Assembly (NCBI GenBank): GCA_020249865.1
Contig: JADCEV010000019.1
Location: forward strand, 1 to 64,000
Source: Roseomonas sp.
GTDB lineage: Bacteria; Pseudomonadota; Alphaproteobacteria; Acetobacterales; Acetobacteraceae
Direction: 5' to 3'
Length of the DNA stretch: 64,000 nucleotides
A program made the translations under genes and the position numbers. The notes under the pieces are model-generated. The model was not told where the DNA came from and ran no database searches. It saw nothing but the letters and a program-made list of their open reading frames with translations. Below are positions 18,417 to 27,036 of this stretch, one piece after another (the stretch's first letter is position 1; every line of letters begins with the position of its first letter).

Positions 18417-19700
18417 TCAGGGGGCGCCGCGGAAAATAATGCTGGCATTGGTGCCGCCAAAGCCAAATGAATTGGACAGCGCAATCTCAATCCTGCGCGG
18501 CTGCGCTTCCTTGGCCACGCGGTCAATCACGCTTTCCCGCGATGGCTTTTCCAGATTGAGCGTGGCGGGTGCCACCTGGTCACGAATCGCAAGAATCGAG
18601 AATATCCCCTCAACCGCGCCAGCCGCGCCAAGCAAATGCCCAACCGCGGATTTGGTGGAAGACATGGCAAGGCCGCGCGCGGCATCGCCCCAAAGCCGTT
18701 CCACCGCTTCCAATTCCAGATCATCCCCAAGCGGCGTGGACGTGCCATGCGCATTCACATATTGAATCTGATCGGGCGTGATGCCGGCGCTGGCCAGCGC
18801 TGCCTTCATGGCACGGAAGGCACCATCATGGCCCTCAGCTGGGGCGGTGATGTGATAGGCATCACCGCTCATGCCATAGCCGATCACCTCACCGTAAATC
18901 TTGGCACCGCGCGCCTTGGCGTGTTCCAATTCTTCCAGCACGACAACGCCGGCACCTTCGCCCATGACAAAGCCATCACGTGCCTCATCCCAGGGGCGGG
19001 AGGCAGCGGTGGGCGTATCATTGAAGCCGGAGGAAAGCGCGCGCGCCGCGCAGAAACCGGCCATGCCGATTTCGCACACGGCCGCTTCGGCGCCGCCGGC
19101 CACCATGACATCCGCATCGCCGAGTGAAATCAGCCGCGCTGCATCACCCAGCGCATGCACGCCGGTGGCGCAGGCCGTCACCACGGAATGATTGGGCCCC
19201 TTGAAGCCATAACGGATCGAAACCTGGCCAGAAGCCAGATTGATCAGCGCCGAGGGGATAAAGAAGGGTGAGATGCGCTTTGCCTTGCCTTGCAGGATCA
19301 GGTTGGCAGCTTCCTGAATCGTCTCAAGCCCACCAATGCCGGAGCCGATCATCACGCCCGTGCGGTAGCGCTGATCTTCATCCTGCGGCGTCCAGCCGGA
19401 ATCGATGACAGCCTCATCCGCCGCGACCATCGCGAATTGGATGAAGCGATCCATCTTTTTCTGATCCTTGACAGGGATCCATTCATTGATGTCGAGCCCG
19501 CCATCAACCTTCGCGCCAGACGGGATTTCCCCCGCAATGCGCGCCGGCAGGCCAGAGGCATCAAAGGATTTGATGGCGCCGATGCCGGAATGGCCGGCAA
19601 GCATGCGCTTCCACACATGCTCAACGCCAACACCCAGCGGGCAGGCAATGCCCATGCCCGTCACGACAACACGCCGTGGCGAGAAACCCTTTTGGAACAC
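18417..19700 (-). CDS. fabF: 3-oxoacyl-ACP synthase II (KAS II)
   Basis: The 427-residue condensing enzyme elongates acyl-ACP with malonyl-ACP. The Cys-His-His triad is visible: C177 in VVTACATG, H318 in NAHGTSTPLGD and H355 in AVGHLLGAAGAVE. The C-terminal NSFGFGGTNASI motif is intact. The GTG start at 19700 has GGGGA about seven bases upstream and gives the normal MFQKGFSPRRVVVTGMG opening. The gene follows acpP after 33 bases and is followed closely by mltG. Confidence 0.97.
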   Translation of the reverse strand: MFQKGFSPRRVVVTGMGIACPLGVGVEHVWKRMLAGHSGIGAIKSFDASGLPARIAGEIPSGAKVDGGLDINEWIPVKDQKKMDRFIQFAMVAADEAVIDSGWTPQDEDQRYRTGVMIGSGIGGLETIQEAANLILQGKAKRISPFFIPSALINLASGQVSIRYGFKGPNHSVVTACATGVHALGDAARLISLGDADVMVAGGAEAAVCEIGMAGFCAARALSSGFNDTPTAASRPWDEARDGFVMGEGAGVVVLEELEHAKARGAKIYGEVIGYGMSGDAYHITAPAEGHDGAFRAMKAALASAGITPDQIQYVNAHGTSTPLGDDLELEAVERLWGDAARGLAMSSTKSAVGHLLGAAGAVEGIFSILAIRDQVAPATLNLEKPSRESVIDRVAKEAQPRRIEIALSNSFGFGGTNASIIFRGAP

Positions 19701-19733
19701 GCGCGTTTCCCCGTTGGACCAGCGAAAGGTCGC

Positions 19734-19973
19734 TCAGGCGCCCTTGTGCTTTTCGATATAGTCGATCGCGTCCTTCACGGTCGTGATCTTTTCCGCGGCA
19801 TCATCCGGGATTTCCACACCGAAGGCTTCTTCGAACGCCATCACCAGTTCAACGGTGTCAAGGCTATCCGCGCCCAGGTCATCAATGAAGGATGCCTCAG
19901 TGGTCACCTTCGCTTCTTCGACGCCAAGGTGTTCGACCACGATCTTCTTGACCTTCTCGGCGGTATCGCTCAT
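19734..19973 (-). CDS. acpP: Acyl carrier protein
   Basis: The 79-residue acidic carrier holds fatty-acyl chains on a phosphopantetheine attached to S37 in [16 protein letters not shown]. The start is ATG 19973, with GGAGAG six bases upstream; an upstream in-frame ATG at 20060 would add 29 unrelated residues. It is the first gene of acpP-fabF-mltG, and the partner ACP for plsX and fabH at 54.6-56.6 kb. Confidence 0.98.
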   Translation of the reverse strand: MSDTAEKVKKIVVEHLGVEEAKVTTEASFIDDLGADSLDTVELVMAFEEAFGVEIPDDAAEKITTVKDAIDYIEKHKGA

Positions 19974-20107
19974 CGCGTAACTCTCCATCTGGCGGGGCTT
20001 GGCCCGCGCTCCCCAAAACAATGCGGCTGGCTGCCCGATGGCCTGAGACTCGCGCCCCATCCCGCCCGGCGGCGTCGCCTTAACATAGGCTCGAGCGGTG
20101 GCCTAGA

Positions 20108-20151
20108 GCATTTTCAAGCCAAGTGGAACCACTTGGCGGCTCGGAAAATGC
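20108..20151 (-). repeat. 44-bp palindromic repeat, copy 2 (inverted orientation)
   Basis: It reads GCATTTTCAAGCCAAGTGG, then AACCACTTGG, and ends CGGCTCGGAAAATGC on the plus strand; this is the reverse orientation of copies 1 and 4. CCAAGTGG and CCACTTGG form a perfect 8-bp inner stem with an AA loop. CTAG tetranucleotides border it at 20103-20106 and 20156-20159. Confidence 0.85.
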
Positions 20152-20164
20152 GATTCTAGATGGG

Positions 20165-20205
20165 TTGGGTCATTTGCCGAGCCCTGTGCGCGGGAAATGA
20201 CCCAA
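20165..20205. repeat. Inverted repeat with 11-bp arms
   Basis: TTGGGTCATTT (20165-20175) pairs exactly with AAATGACCCAA (20195-20205) around a 19-base GC-rich loop. It fills the gap between the two 44-bp repeat copies and directly abuts the second, so the three may form one composite mosaic element. Confidence 0.7.
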
Positions 20206-20206
20206 A

Positions 20207-20250
20207 GCATTTTCAAGCCAAGTGGAACCACTTGGTGGCTCGGAAAATGC
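20207..20250 (-). repeat. 44-bp palindromic repeat, copy 3 (inverted orientation)
   Basis: Differs from copy 2 at a single position (TGGTGGCTC in place of TGGCGGCTC). It has the same 44-bp length, the same CCAAGTGG-AA-CCACTTGG core and the same GCATTTTC/GAAAATGC outer arms. The copies at 20108 and 20207 stand 99 bp apart. Confidence 0.85.
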
Positions 20251-20263
20251 GATCAACTCACTG

Positions 20264-20307
20264 CCTGATGCCTTATTGCCGCGTTTCCGCGGCGAGGAGG
20301 CATCAGG
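20264..20307. terminator. Bipartite GC-rich hairpin downstream of the CBS-BON gene
   Basis: CCTGATGCCT (20264-20273) pairs with AGGCATCAGG (20298-20307). Inside, GCCGCG (20278-20283) pairs with CGCGGC (20288-20293) around TTTC. On the minus strand it lies about 50 bases after the CBS-BON stop codon, but no T-run follows in either direction, so it may be another repeat element rather than a terminator. Confidence 0.45.
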
Positions 20308-20354
20308 CTGGCGAGGGTGGTTTGGTCAAGATTCCCGCAAGAAAGCGTTGCTCC

Positions 20355-21053
20355 CTAGCTCGCGGCATAAAGGTACATCGGCAGCGGCTGCGTCTCATCC
20401 GTGACCGATTTCACCCCCGGCACCCCCTCGGCCAACACCCGAAGCCCGCGCTTGATGGCGTCCGAGCGGGAGAAGCCATGGAAGGTGACGGCGCCATCCT
20501 TCACATCCACCATGATGTAATAGGTATCGGCCCAGGGTTCCTTGCGCATGGCGGCGATCACCGCGGCGCGAATACGCTCATCCGGGATGCCTTCGGCCTT
20601 TTCGGGTGGCAGCAACAGGGCATGGAGCAGATCGGCCCGGCTGATCAGGCCGCGCAGCCGCCCTTCGGAGACCACCAATACCCGGCGAATGCCATGCTTT
20701 TCCATGAGTTGCGCCACATGGGCGGCGGTCGCGTCCGGTTCCACGGTGACCAGTTTTTCGGTCATGATATCGCGCGCCTTGGCGCCATGGGTGCGGGCGT
20801 AATGCTCTGCGCCGCGCGCCGGGTCGCCAAACAGGCCGCTGAACCAGGAAGCGGGCTTGTCTTCTTCCCCGGCCAGGCGGCGGATCAGATCGGCTTCCGT
20901 GACCATGCCAAGCAAGGCGCCATCGGCGCCAAGCACCGGCACGGCGGAAATGCCGCGTTCGGCCAGCAATCGCGCCATGGCGATCACGGGGGTTTCGGGG
21001 GGGACCGTGACGATATCGGTCGTCATCAGATCACGGGCGGTGAGATTGGACAT
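20355..21053 (-). CDS. CBS-domain pair with C-terminal BON domain
   Basis: The 232-residue protein has two CBS domains: residues 1-65 (ARDLMTTDIVTVPPETPV, then GMVTEADLIRRLAGE) and about 92-150 (KARDIMTEKLVTVEPDATAAHVAQLMEKHGIRRVLVV). A BON domain follows at about 155-232 (IRAAVIAAMRKEPWADTYYIMVDVKDGAVTFHGFSRSDAIKRG). CBS pairs bind adenine nucleotides such as AMP or ATP; BON domains often contact membranes or lipids. The combination is common in soil and aquatic Alphaproteobacteria, with no fixed function. It seems to be a single-gene unit, divergent from the lipoprotein gene. Confidence 0.88.
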   Translation of the reverse strand: MSNLTARDLMTTDIVTVPPETPVIAMARLLAERGISAVPVLGADGALLGMVTEADLIRRLAGEEDKPASWFSGLFGDPARGAEHYARTHGAKARDIMTEKLVTVEPDATAAHVAQLMEKHGIRRVLVVSEGRLRGLISRADLLHALLLPPEKAEGIPDERIRAAVIAAMRKEPWADTYYIMVDVKDGAVTFHGFSRSDAIKRGLRVLAEGVPGVKSVTDETQPLPMYLYAAS

Positions 21054-21168
21054 GGGCTAAACCTCCTGCTTGTGTCGTTTGGTTAGCCTAATTGGCGCGG
21101 GCGATTCTTGACGCAGGTCAATGGCAAGGGTTCTCGCAACCGCTCCGCGAATATGCAAAGCTGGTCTC

Positions 21169-21795
21169 ATGAAAGCTGCGGCATTGTCATGGGCCCTGAT
21201 GCTGAGCGGTTGCGGCGTCTTGGGGGGCGCGGGGCTGATCGGCAGCGCCCCGCCAGCGGGCCAAATGGTCCCGCCCGAGCAATTGGCCCCCCTGGCCGCG
21301 CCGCCGCCGGGCCGCGCGCTTTGGGCAGAGCTTGGCCAGGATGCCGGGCCCGCCCACCCGGTGCGCGCAGAAGGGCCGCGCCGCTTCTGGCGCATGGATC
21401 AAAGATTTGTTTTTGTGACTGAGGGCGCGCGGGTGGTGGCGACTGCCGGGCTGCCAACCATGCTGCTGGCCAGCGCCCCGATTGGTGAGGACCCGCTCCG
21501 CCGCGCTGCCCCGCTTGGTCCCGCGCCGCTGCGGCTTTCACATAGTCTTGATCTGGCGGGCGCGGATGGCCGGCCGGAGCAGATGCGCTTCGGCCAGGTG
21601 GTGCAATGCCGGCTGGAGCCTGAGGAACCCGCCATTGGCGGCCTGATCGAGCGTGTTGAGATTTGCGAGGGCGCGGCCGCTTTCACCAATCGCTTTTGGT
21701 TTCGCGCCGCCGATCGCGTGCTGATCCGCTCAGAACAATGGATCGGGCGCGATGTGCCGCCGCTTCGCTTGGAAGTGGCGGTGGAGGGGAGTTAG
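21169..21795 (+). CDS. YjbF/GfcB-like lipoprotein
   Basis: About 208 residues with a lipoprotein signal peptide: MKAAALSWALMLSGCGVLGG, lipobox LSGC with Cys-14 acylated. The body has the FVFVTEGARVVATAGLPTMLLASAP pattern and a DPL segment, matching the YjbF/GfcB family found in capsule and exopolysaccharide clusters. Companion yjbEGH-type genes are not in this window, so the protein may act alone or with genes elsewhere. The ATG at 21169 is chosen because it gives a proper signal peptide; an ATG at 21121 adds 16 residues. No strong ribosome-binding site was seen. Confidence 0.7.
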   Translation: MKAAALSWALMLSGCGVLGGAGLIGSAPPAGQMVPPEQLAPLAAPPPGRALWAELGQDAGPAHPVRAEGPRRFWRMDQRFVFVTEGARVVATAGLPTMLLASAPIGEDPLRRAAPLGPAPLRLSHSLDLAGADGRPEQMRFGQVVQCRLEPEEPAIGGLIERVEICEGAAAFTNRFWFRAADRVLIRSEQWIGRDVPPLRLEVAVEGS

Positions 21796-21861
21796 AATCG
21801 TTTCATCAATGTGGTGCGCGGCGGCGGGCCGTGCGTGCCGCAAAGGCTGAAGGGGGGAATG

Positions 21862-22515
21862 ATGCGCAAGGCAATCACGCCGGCAGAGGCCGCGGCTCTG
21901 GTCCCTGACGGCGCCAGCCTGCTTTATGGCGGCTTTATGGGCGTGGGTACGCCCCAGCGCCTGGTTGAGGCTTTGGTCGAACGCGGTGTGCGCGGCCTGA
22001 CCATCATCGGCAATGACACGGCGCGCCCAGGGCTTGGCATTGGGCGCCTGATCGAAAGCGGCTGTGTGGCAAAGGCCATTGTCAGCCACATCGGCACCAA
22101 CCCCATCACGCAGCAGAAAATGCTGGCCGGCGAGATTGAGGTGGAACTCGTGCCACAGGGCACATTGGCTGAGCGTATCCGCGCCGGCGGTGCCGGGCTT
22201 GGCGGTGTGCTGACCCCAACCGGTGTCGGCACCGTCGTGGCTGAAGGCAAGCAGGTGATCGAATTGGATGGCCGCCATTTCCTGATCGAAATGCCCATCC
22301 GTGCCGATTTCGCGCTGCTGAAAGCGCATGAGGCCGATTACAATTTCAACCTTACCTATCGCCTGACGGCCACGAATTTCAATCCGGTGATGGCGCTGGC
22401 GGGCGCTTGTGTCATTGCCGAGCCGGATGAAATCGTGCCCGTCGGCGTCATTCCGCCCGATCATGTCCGCACGCCGGGCGTTCTGGTGCATCATCTTGTC
22501 GAAAGGCCACGCTGA
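21862..22515 (+). CDS. atoD: Acetoacetate/acetyl-CoA transferase alpha subunit (AtoD-like)
   Basis: The 217-residue protein closely follows E. coli Ato[58 protein letters not shown] and the TPTGVGTVVAEGKQ loop. With AtoA it transfers CoA from acetyl-CoA to acetoacetate or other short-chain acids. GGGGGG precedes two consecutive ATGs at 21859 and 21862; the second has better spacing. Its stop shares one base with the next start (TGATG). It is distinct from the ScoA-like protein at 42.5 kb. Confidence 0.93.
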   Translation: MRKAITPAEAAALVPDGASLLYGGFMGVGTPQRLVEALVERGVRGLTIIGNDTARPGLGIGRLIESGCVAKAIVSHIGTNPITQQKMLAGEIEVELVPQGTLAERIRAGGAGLGGVLTPTGVGTVVAEGKQVIELDGRHFLIEMPIRADFALLKAHEADYNFNLTYRLTATNFNPVMALAGACVIAEPDEIVPVGVIPPDHVRTPGVLVHHLVERPR

Positions 22516-23177
22516 TGGACGCCAAGGAAATCATCGCCCGCCGTGTAGCGCTTGAATTGCGTGATGGCACGCTGGTCAATCTGGGCATTGGGCTGCCGAC
22601 TCTTGTCGCGCGCTATGTCCCGGCCGGGCTTTCGGTCGCCTTCCAAAGTGAGAATGGCATAATCGGTTTTGGTGCGCCGCCGCCGCATGGCATGGAAGAC
22701 CCGAACCTGACCGATGCCGGCGGCGGCTTCATCAGCGCCTTGCCGGGCGCGGCTTCCTTCGATAGCGCCATGAGCTTCGCGCTGATCCGGGGTGGTCATC
22801 TGGATATGACGGTGCTGGGCGGGTTGCAGGTGGATGGGCGCGGGCTGCTCGCGAATTGGATGGTGCCCGGCAAGCTGGTGCCGGGCATGGGCGGTGCCAT
22901 GGATCTGGTTTCCGGATCACGCCGCGTGATCGTGGCCATGCAGCATAGCGCCAAGGGTGAGAGCAAGATCATCCCCGAGCTTACCTTGCCGCCGACCTCG
23001 ACAAGGCCGGTAAGCCTGGTCGTTACTGATCTTGCTGTCTTGGAACCAACATCCGAAGGCCTGCTGCTGAAGGAACGCGCACCGGGTGTCGCGATTGGGG
23101 AAGTTCTGGCCGCGACCGCGGCAAAATTGCTAATCCCGAATGAGGTGCCGGAAATGGCGATCGGGGATGCGGGTTAG
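22515..23177 (+). CDS. atoA: Acetoacetate/acetyl-CoA transferase beta subunit (AtoA-like)
   Basis: The 220-residue subunit carries the catalytic glutamate E46 in VAFQSENGIIGFG, which forms the glutamyl-CoA thioester. Other blocks match AtoA: VNLGIGLPTLVARYVP, FDSAMSFALIRGGHLDMTVLGGLQV and [21 protein letters not shown]. It overlaps atoD by one base. The gene ends 27 bases before the 103-bp tandem repeat. Confidence 0.94.
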   Translation: MDAKEIIARRVALELRDGTLVNLGIGLPTLVARYVPAGLSVAFQSENGIIGFGAPPPHGMEDPNLTDAGGGFISALPGAASFDSAMSFALIRGGHLDMTVLGGLQVDGRGLLANWMVPGKLVPGMGGAMDLVSGSRRVIVAMQHSAKGESKIIPELTLPPTSTRPVSLVVTDLAVLEPTSEGLLLKERAPGVAIGEVLAATAAKLLIPNEVPEMAIGDAG

Positions 23178-23204
23178 CGTAGCCCCGAAGCGCCGGATAA
23201 TACC

Positions 23205-23410
23205 CTAGAGCAGATCTCGTTCAGATGGAATCATCTGAACGTGTGAAGATGCTCGAAAAACAACGGCTCAGAGCGTGTTGCGTGAACCCACGTGAACGCA
23301 ACATGCTCTAGAGCAGATCACGTTCAGATGGAATCATCTGAACGTGTGAAGATGCTCGAAAAACAACGGCTCAGAGCGTGTTGCGTGAACCCATGTGAAC
23401 GCAACACGCT
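23205..23410. repeat. Tandem duplication of a 103-bp palindromic element
   Basis: Two units (23205-23307 and 23308-23410) have exactly 103 bp each and differ at only three positions. Each begins CTAGAGCAGATC, and a third CTAG at 23411 closes the array. Each unit has two hairpins: CGTTCAGATG/CATCTGAACG with a GAAT loop, and AGCGTGTTGCGT paired with ACGCAACRYGCT-type sequence. One difference between units (T or C in the last arm) leaves a G-T or G-C pair, so folding is kept. The closing CTAG supplies the TAG stop of the mscS-family gene on the minus strand. Similar CTAG-bordered palindromes are common in Alphaproteobacteria. Confidence 0.9.
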
Positions 23411-25708
23411 CTAGCTCGTCGCCGGCGGTGGCTCTGGCGCCGCGCTTGCGGTTTGTGCTGGGTGCTTTTCTTCCAGCACCAGCTTCTGATGCGGGTAGGG
23501 AATCTCAATCCCAAGCTCATCGAAGCGCCGCTTGATGCGCCGGTTCATCTCACGCGCCACAGCCCAGCGCTGGGATGGTTCGGTCTTCAGGCGCACGCGC
23601 ATGATCACGCCGGAATCGCCCAACCTGTCCACGCCCATCACATCCAGATCATCGCGGATCACTGGCCGCCAACGCGGGTCTTCACGCATTTCGCTCGCGA
23701 TCTGGCGCAGCGTGTCGGAGACCTTATCGGTATCCTCGCGGTAATCCACATTCACATCAATCACGGCGAAGGCGAAGTCGCGTGTCTGATTGGTCACGCT
23801 GGTGACAGCGCTGAAGGGGATGATGTGCAGGCTGCCATCCACGGCGCGCAGCTTGATGGACCGGATGGAAAGATGTTCCACCACGCCATTCAGCCCGCCC
23901 AATTGGACAACATCACCCACAGCGACCGCATCTTCAAACAACAGGAAAATCCCGGTGATGACATCCTGCACCAACCGCTGGGAGCCGAAACCAACCGCAA
24001 TGCCGACCACCCCGGCACCCGCAATCAGTGGCGCGACATTCACGCCGATTTCCGTCAGCACCGACAGCACGACGAAAATCAGGATCACTGCCAGCAGCGC
24101 GGTGCGCAGCATGGGCAGCAATGTGCGCACCCGCGCACTTTGCGCTGCCTTGGCATCGCGTGAAAGCCGTTCCAGATGCCGTTGGATCGCGGCATTGATG
24201 CCTTCCCAGATCACCAAGGCGAGCGTGATGGTGAGCGCGATGGAAACCAGCGACGACACCAACCGATTGCCAAGCTTGCCATGGCCGAACCAGGCAAAGG
24301 CCTCCAGCCCCCAGCTTTCCAGCAGGAATAGCAGGGCGATGCCACCAATCGCCAGGCTCGCGCTGCCCTTCAATACGGGCAGGTAGCGATTGGCCCGTGC
24401 CTCCAGCCCCGGATAGCGCGCAGATAATTCTGGCGTGATGCGAAAGGCGCGGGTGATGACCCGGCGTAACGCTAAATCGGCCAGTTTCGAAAGCGTGAGG
24501 ATGAGCAGCGTACTGATCGAAACGCGCATCAGGCGCCAGAAGCCATGATGGATTTCCAGCGCCCAGACCCCCCAGGCAGCGATCAGCCAGGCGATGGCGA
24601 CCAAATGCCAGATATCGGCGACGCGGTCGCGCAGCATGCGGAAAAAGCGCCTTGCGCGATCCGGTTCTTGGCCTTCCGCCAATTCCGGCGCGCGCAGCAA
24701 ATCCGAAACCGCCTGCCGGTTCTGCAGAATGATAATCACCAGGAACAGCGTGACCAAAAGCAGCGCGATGCGCAGAATGGAATCATAGGCCGACCAGGGC
24801 AGGCCGAATTGCAGCCCGGCTTCGGCCACCGCATAGCTTGTGATCAAAACAATCACGATACGTCGCAGCCAAATGGTCGCATAGGCGGCGGTTTCATCGG
24901 TTACCGGCAGCAGGCGCAAATGTGTCGAAGCCGGCGAAAACAGCATGCGCGCCGCCGCCATCACCGCGCGGGACGCCATATAGGCGTTATTCGCGGTCAA
25001 CATCACAAGCTGCGTGGTGGGCAGCGGGTAAACCGCCGTAATCAGGCCATAGGATACCAGCGCAAAGGCGGCAATCGGCACCAGATCAAGCCCAAGCCTT
25101 GCCAACACCAATGGCACGCGCTGCAACCTTGCCCAGCCGGTGAGCTCGACCGGGGCAAGGGCATCCAGCCGGTCACGAAACCGGCCAAGAAAACGCGCTG
25201 CCGCCCATTCGGCCAGCAAGCCGAGCCCAAGGACCAGAATGACCTTCCACGAAGCATCCAACACGCGCTTTTGCGTCACCGGGTCCCGCACAATGCTGGT
25301 GAGCCAGCCAAGCACCGCCGGCAGATCAGCAATGGCGCGCACGGTGGCCACCAACTGATCCGATGCCCCGGCCAGGCGCTGCGATGCCCCCTGCAGCAAT
25401 TGCGCACCAAGCGTATTGGGCGCGAGCAAAGCTGGTTCCGTGCTGGCGGGCGCGCCGGGGGCCGCGCCTTCCGCTTCGCCGGCGGCGGCGCGCAGCGCGC
25501 GGATCAATTCGGCGCGGCGCGCATCATCCTGCAAAATCTTGAGCAATGCTTCCAATTCCGGCGATGCCGCGCTGCTGGCGGTGGCGGCCGCCACTGGGGG
25601 CGGTTCTGCCACTGGATTGCCTGGCTCTGCCTGCGCCCATGCCTGGCCCGCCAGCAGCACGAAGCCCAGCAACAGCATGAAGCGCCGCATTCCTTGGATA
25701 ATGCTCAT
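23411..25708 (-). CDS. Large MscS-family mechanosensitive channel
   Basis: A 765-residue protein with an N-terminal signal peptide (MSIIQGMRRFMLLLGFVLLAGQAWA). A periplasmic Ala/Pro-rich region follows to about residue 110, then some ten membrane spans, and from about 540 a typical MscS pore and beta domain. The latter has the GVNVAPLIAGAGVVGIAVGFGSQRLVQDVITGIFLLFEDAVAVGDVVQLGG sequence (TM3 and the start of the beta domain). It releases solutes on hypo-osmotic shock. It is longer than MscS (286 aa) and shorter than MscK/MscM. The stop codon falls in the CTAG of the adjoining repeat. It starts divergently from the MFS pseudogene. Confidence 0.92.
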   Translation of the reverse strand: MSIIQGMRRFMLLLGFVLLAGQAWAQAEPGNPVAEPPPVAAATASSAASPELEALLKILQDDARRAELIRALRAAAGEAEGAAPGAPASTEPALLAPNTLGAQLLQGASQRLAGASDQLVATVRAIADLPAVLGWLTSIVRDPVTQKRVLDASWKVILVLGLGLLAEWAAARFLGRFRDRLDALAPVELTGWARLQRVPLVLARLGLDLVPIAAFALVSYGLITAVYPLPTTQLVMLTANNAYMASRAVMAAARMLFSPASTHLRLLPVTDETAAYATIWLRRIVIVLITSYAVAEAGLQFGLPWSAYDSILRIALLLVTLFLVIIILQNRQAVSDLLRAPELAEGQEPDRARRFFRMLRDRVADIWHLVAIAWLIAAWGVWALEIHHGFWRLMRVSISTLLILTLSKLADLALRRVITRAFRITPELSARYPGLEARANRYLPVLKGSASLAIGGIALLFLLESWGLEAFAWFGHGKLGNRLVSSLVSIALTITLALVIWEGINAAIQRHLERLSRDAKAAQSARVRTLLPMLRTALLAVILIFVVLSVLTEIGVNVAPLIAGAGVVGIAVGFGSQRLVQDVITGIFLLFEDAVAVGDVVQLGGLNGVVEHLSIRSIKLRAVDGSLHIIPFSAVTSVTNQTRDFAFAVIDVNVDYREDTDKVSDTLRQIASEMREDPRWRPVIRDDLDVMGVDRLGDSGVIMRVRLKTEPSQRWAVAREMNRRIKRRFDELGIEIPYPHQKLVLEEKHPAQTASAAPEPPPATS

Positions 25709-25797
25709 GCGGGGCTTCCGAGCCTATTGCCGGGCGCGGGTCAAGTCTTTCCAGCGCGCCGATTGCCGGGAAGGGGCAGCGCCGTTACACCGCGCGG

Positions 25798-27017
25798 ATG
25801 CTCACTGCGCCTTCTGTCTGGACCGTCATGATCGCCCTTTTGGGGACGCATCTGGCGGGGATGGGCGTTTTCCTGACGGTTCCGGTACTCGCCCCCGCCA
25901 TCGCGGCAGAGCTTGGCATCGCCGCATCGCTGGCTGGGGTGCATACCGCGCTGGTCTATCTGGGGGCCATGGTATCGGGGCCGCTGGCCGGGGCCTTCAT
26001 TCATCGCTTTGGCGGCATCAGGGTCTTGCAGGTGGGGATGCTGATTTCGGCCTTCGGCATCGCGCTTGCCATGCTGGGCCATCCTGCGGCGCTTTTTGCC
26101 TCGGCCGTCATCGCCGGGCTGGGCCATGGGCCGGTGACGCCGGCGGGTAGCCATTTGCTCGCGGCACGTACCCCGGCGCGGCGGCGGGGCCTGATCTTCA
26201 GCCTGAAGCAATGCGGCGTACCGGCGGGTGCCATGCTGATTGCCGCCGCCGTGCCACCCATTGCGGTGGCGGCCGGCTGGCGCCAGGGTGTGCTGACGGT
26301 GGTGATTTTCCTCTCTATTTCAGCGCTTTGCCTTCAGCCGCTGCGTGCTGCCTTGGATGCGGAGCGTGACCCCAAGGCAGCGATCCGGGGCTTGGGGCAG
26401 ATTTGGGGCGCCGCGGCTTCCAGCCTTGGCCTGCTCCGCCAATTCCCGGTGCTGCGGCGCATGACCATCATGTCTGCGCTTTATGGCGTTTCCCAATTCT
26501 GTTTTTCGAGCTTTTTCGTGGTGTTTCAGGTGGCAAGCCTTGGGGCATCGCTGACCGAGGCCGGGCTGCGCCTGGCTTTTGCCCAGGCCGCCGGGGTGGG
26601 GTGGCAGGGCGGGTGCTTTGGGGCGTGGTGGCGGACCGCACCGGCGCCGCGCCGGTCTTTACCGGGCTTGGCATTGGCGCGGCGGTGGCCGGTTTGGCGT
26701 TATTGCTGGCCGGGCCGGATTGGCCGGGCTTTGTCATCATCCTGGCCGGCATGCTGATGGGCGCGACCGCGATTGGCTGGAATGGGGTGTTTTTGGCCGA
26801 GATGGCGCGGCTGGCGCCGGCGGGGCAGGTGGGCGGCACCACGGCTGCGGCGGGCTTTGTCTTTGGCCTTTCCATGCTGGTCGCACCCCCCTTCTTTTCC
26901 CTGCTGGTGGACCTGACCGGCGGCTATGCGGCCGGATTCGCGCTTTGCGTCATCACAGCGTTGATTGGGGCGGCGCTGGCCTGGTCTGTGCGGGGCGGGG
27001 CTGTCTCCCGCCGCTGA
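25798..27017 (+). pseudogene. MFS transporter broken by a 5-bp tandem duplication
   Basis: From 25798 to about 26597 the frame encodes spans of an MFS transporter (MLTAPSVWTVMIALLGTHLAGMGVFLTVPVLAPAIAAELG, then FIHRFGGIRVLQVG and SLKQCGVPAGAMLI). It then turns into Trp/Arg-rich nonsense until a stop at 26757. The rest of the protein, GRVLWGVVADRTGAAPVFTGLG through to SVRGGAVSRR, continues in the +2 frame to 27017. At the junction GGGGT occurs twice in tandem (26593-26597, 26598-26602). Removing one copy restores AFAQAAGVAGRVLWGVVADRTG without a gap. The intact protein would have about 404 residues and 12 spans. It may be a pseudogene, a phase-variable gene or a sequence error. Confidence 0.85.
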
Positions 27018-27036
27018 AAGCGTGTAACCTAGTTGT

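Larger units (their letters stand above)
19974..20354. other. Palindrome-rich interval between acpP and the CBS-BON gene
   Basis: This 381-base stretch has no gene. It holds the acpP leader (about 19974-20090) and then four consecutive inverted-repeat elements, listed separately: two copies of the 44-bp repeat, an 11-bp-stem hairpin and a longer GC-rich hairpin next to the end of the CBS-BON gene. The first repeat copy is bordered by CTAG at 20103 and 20156. The promoter of acpP is not obvious and may overlap the repeats. Confidence 0.75.

Noticed and set aside
23205-23410. CRISPR array
   Set aside because: Only two units, 103 bp each and almost identical throughout, with no unique spacers; it is a tandem repeat of a palindromic element.
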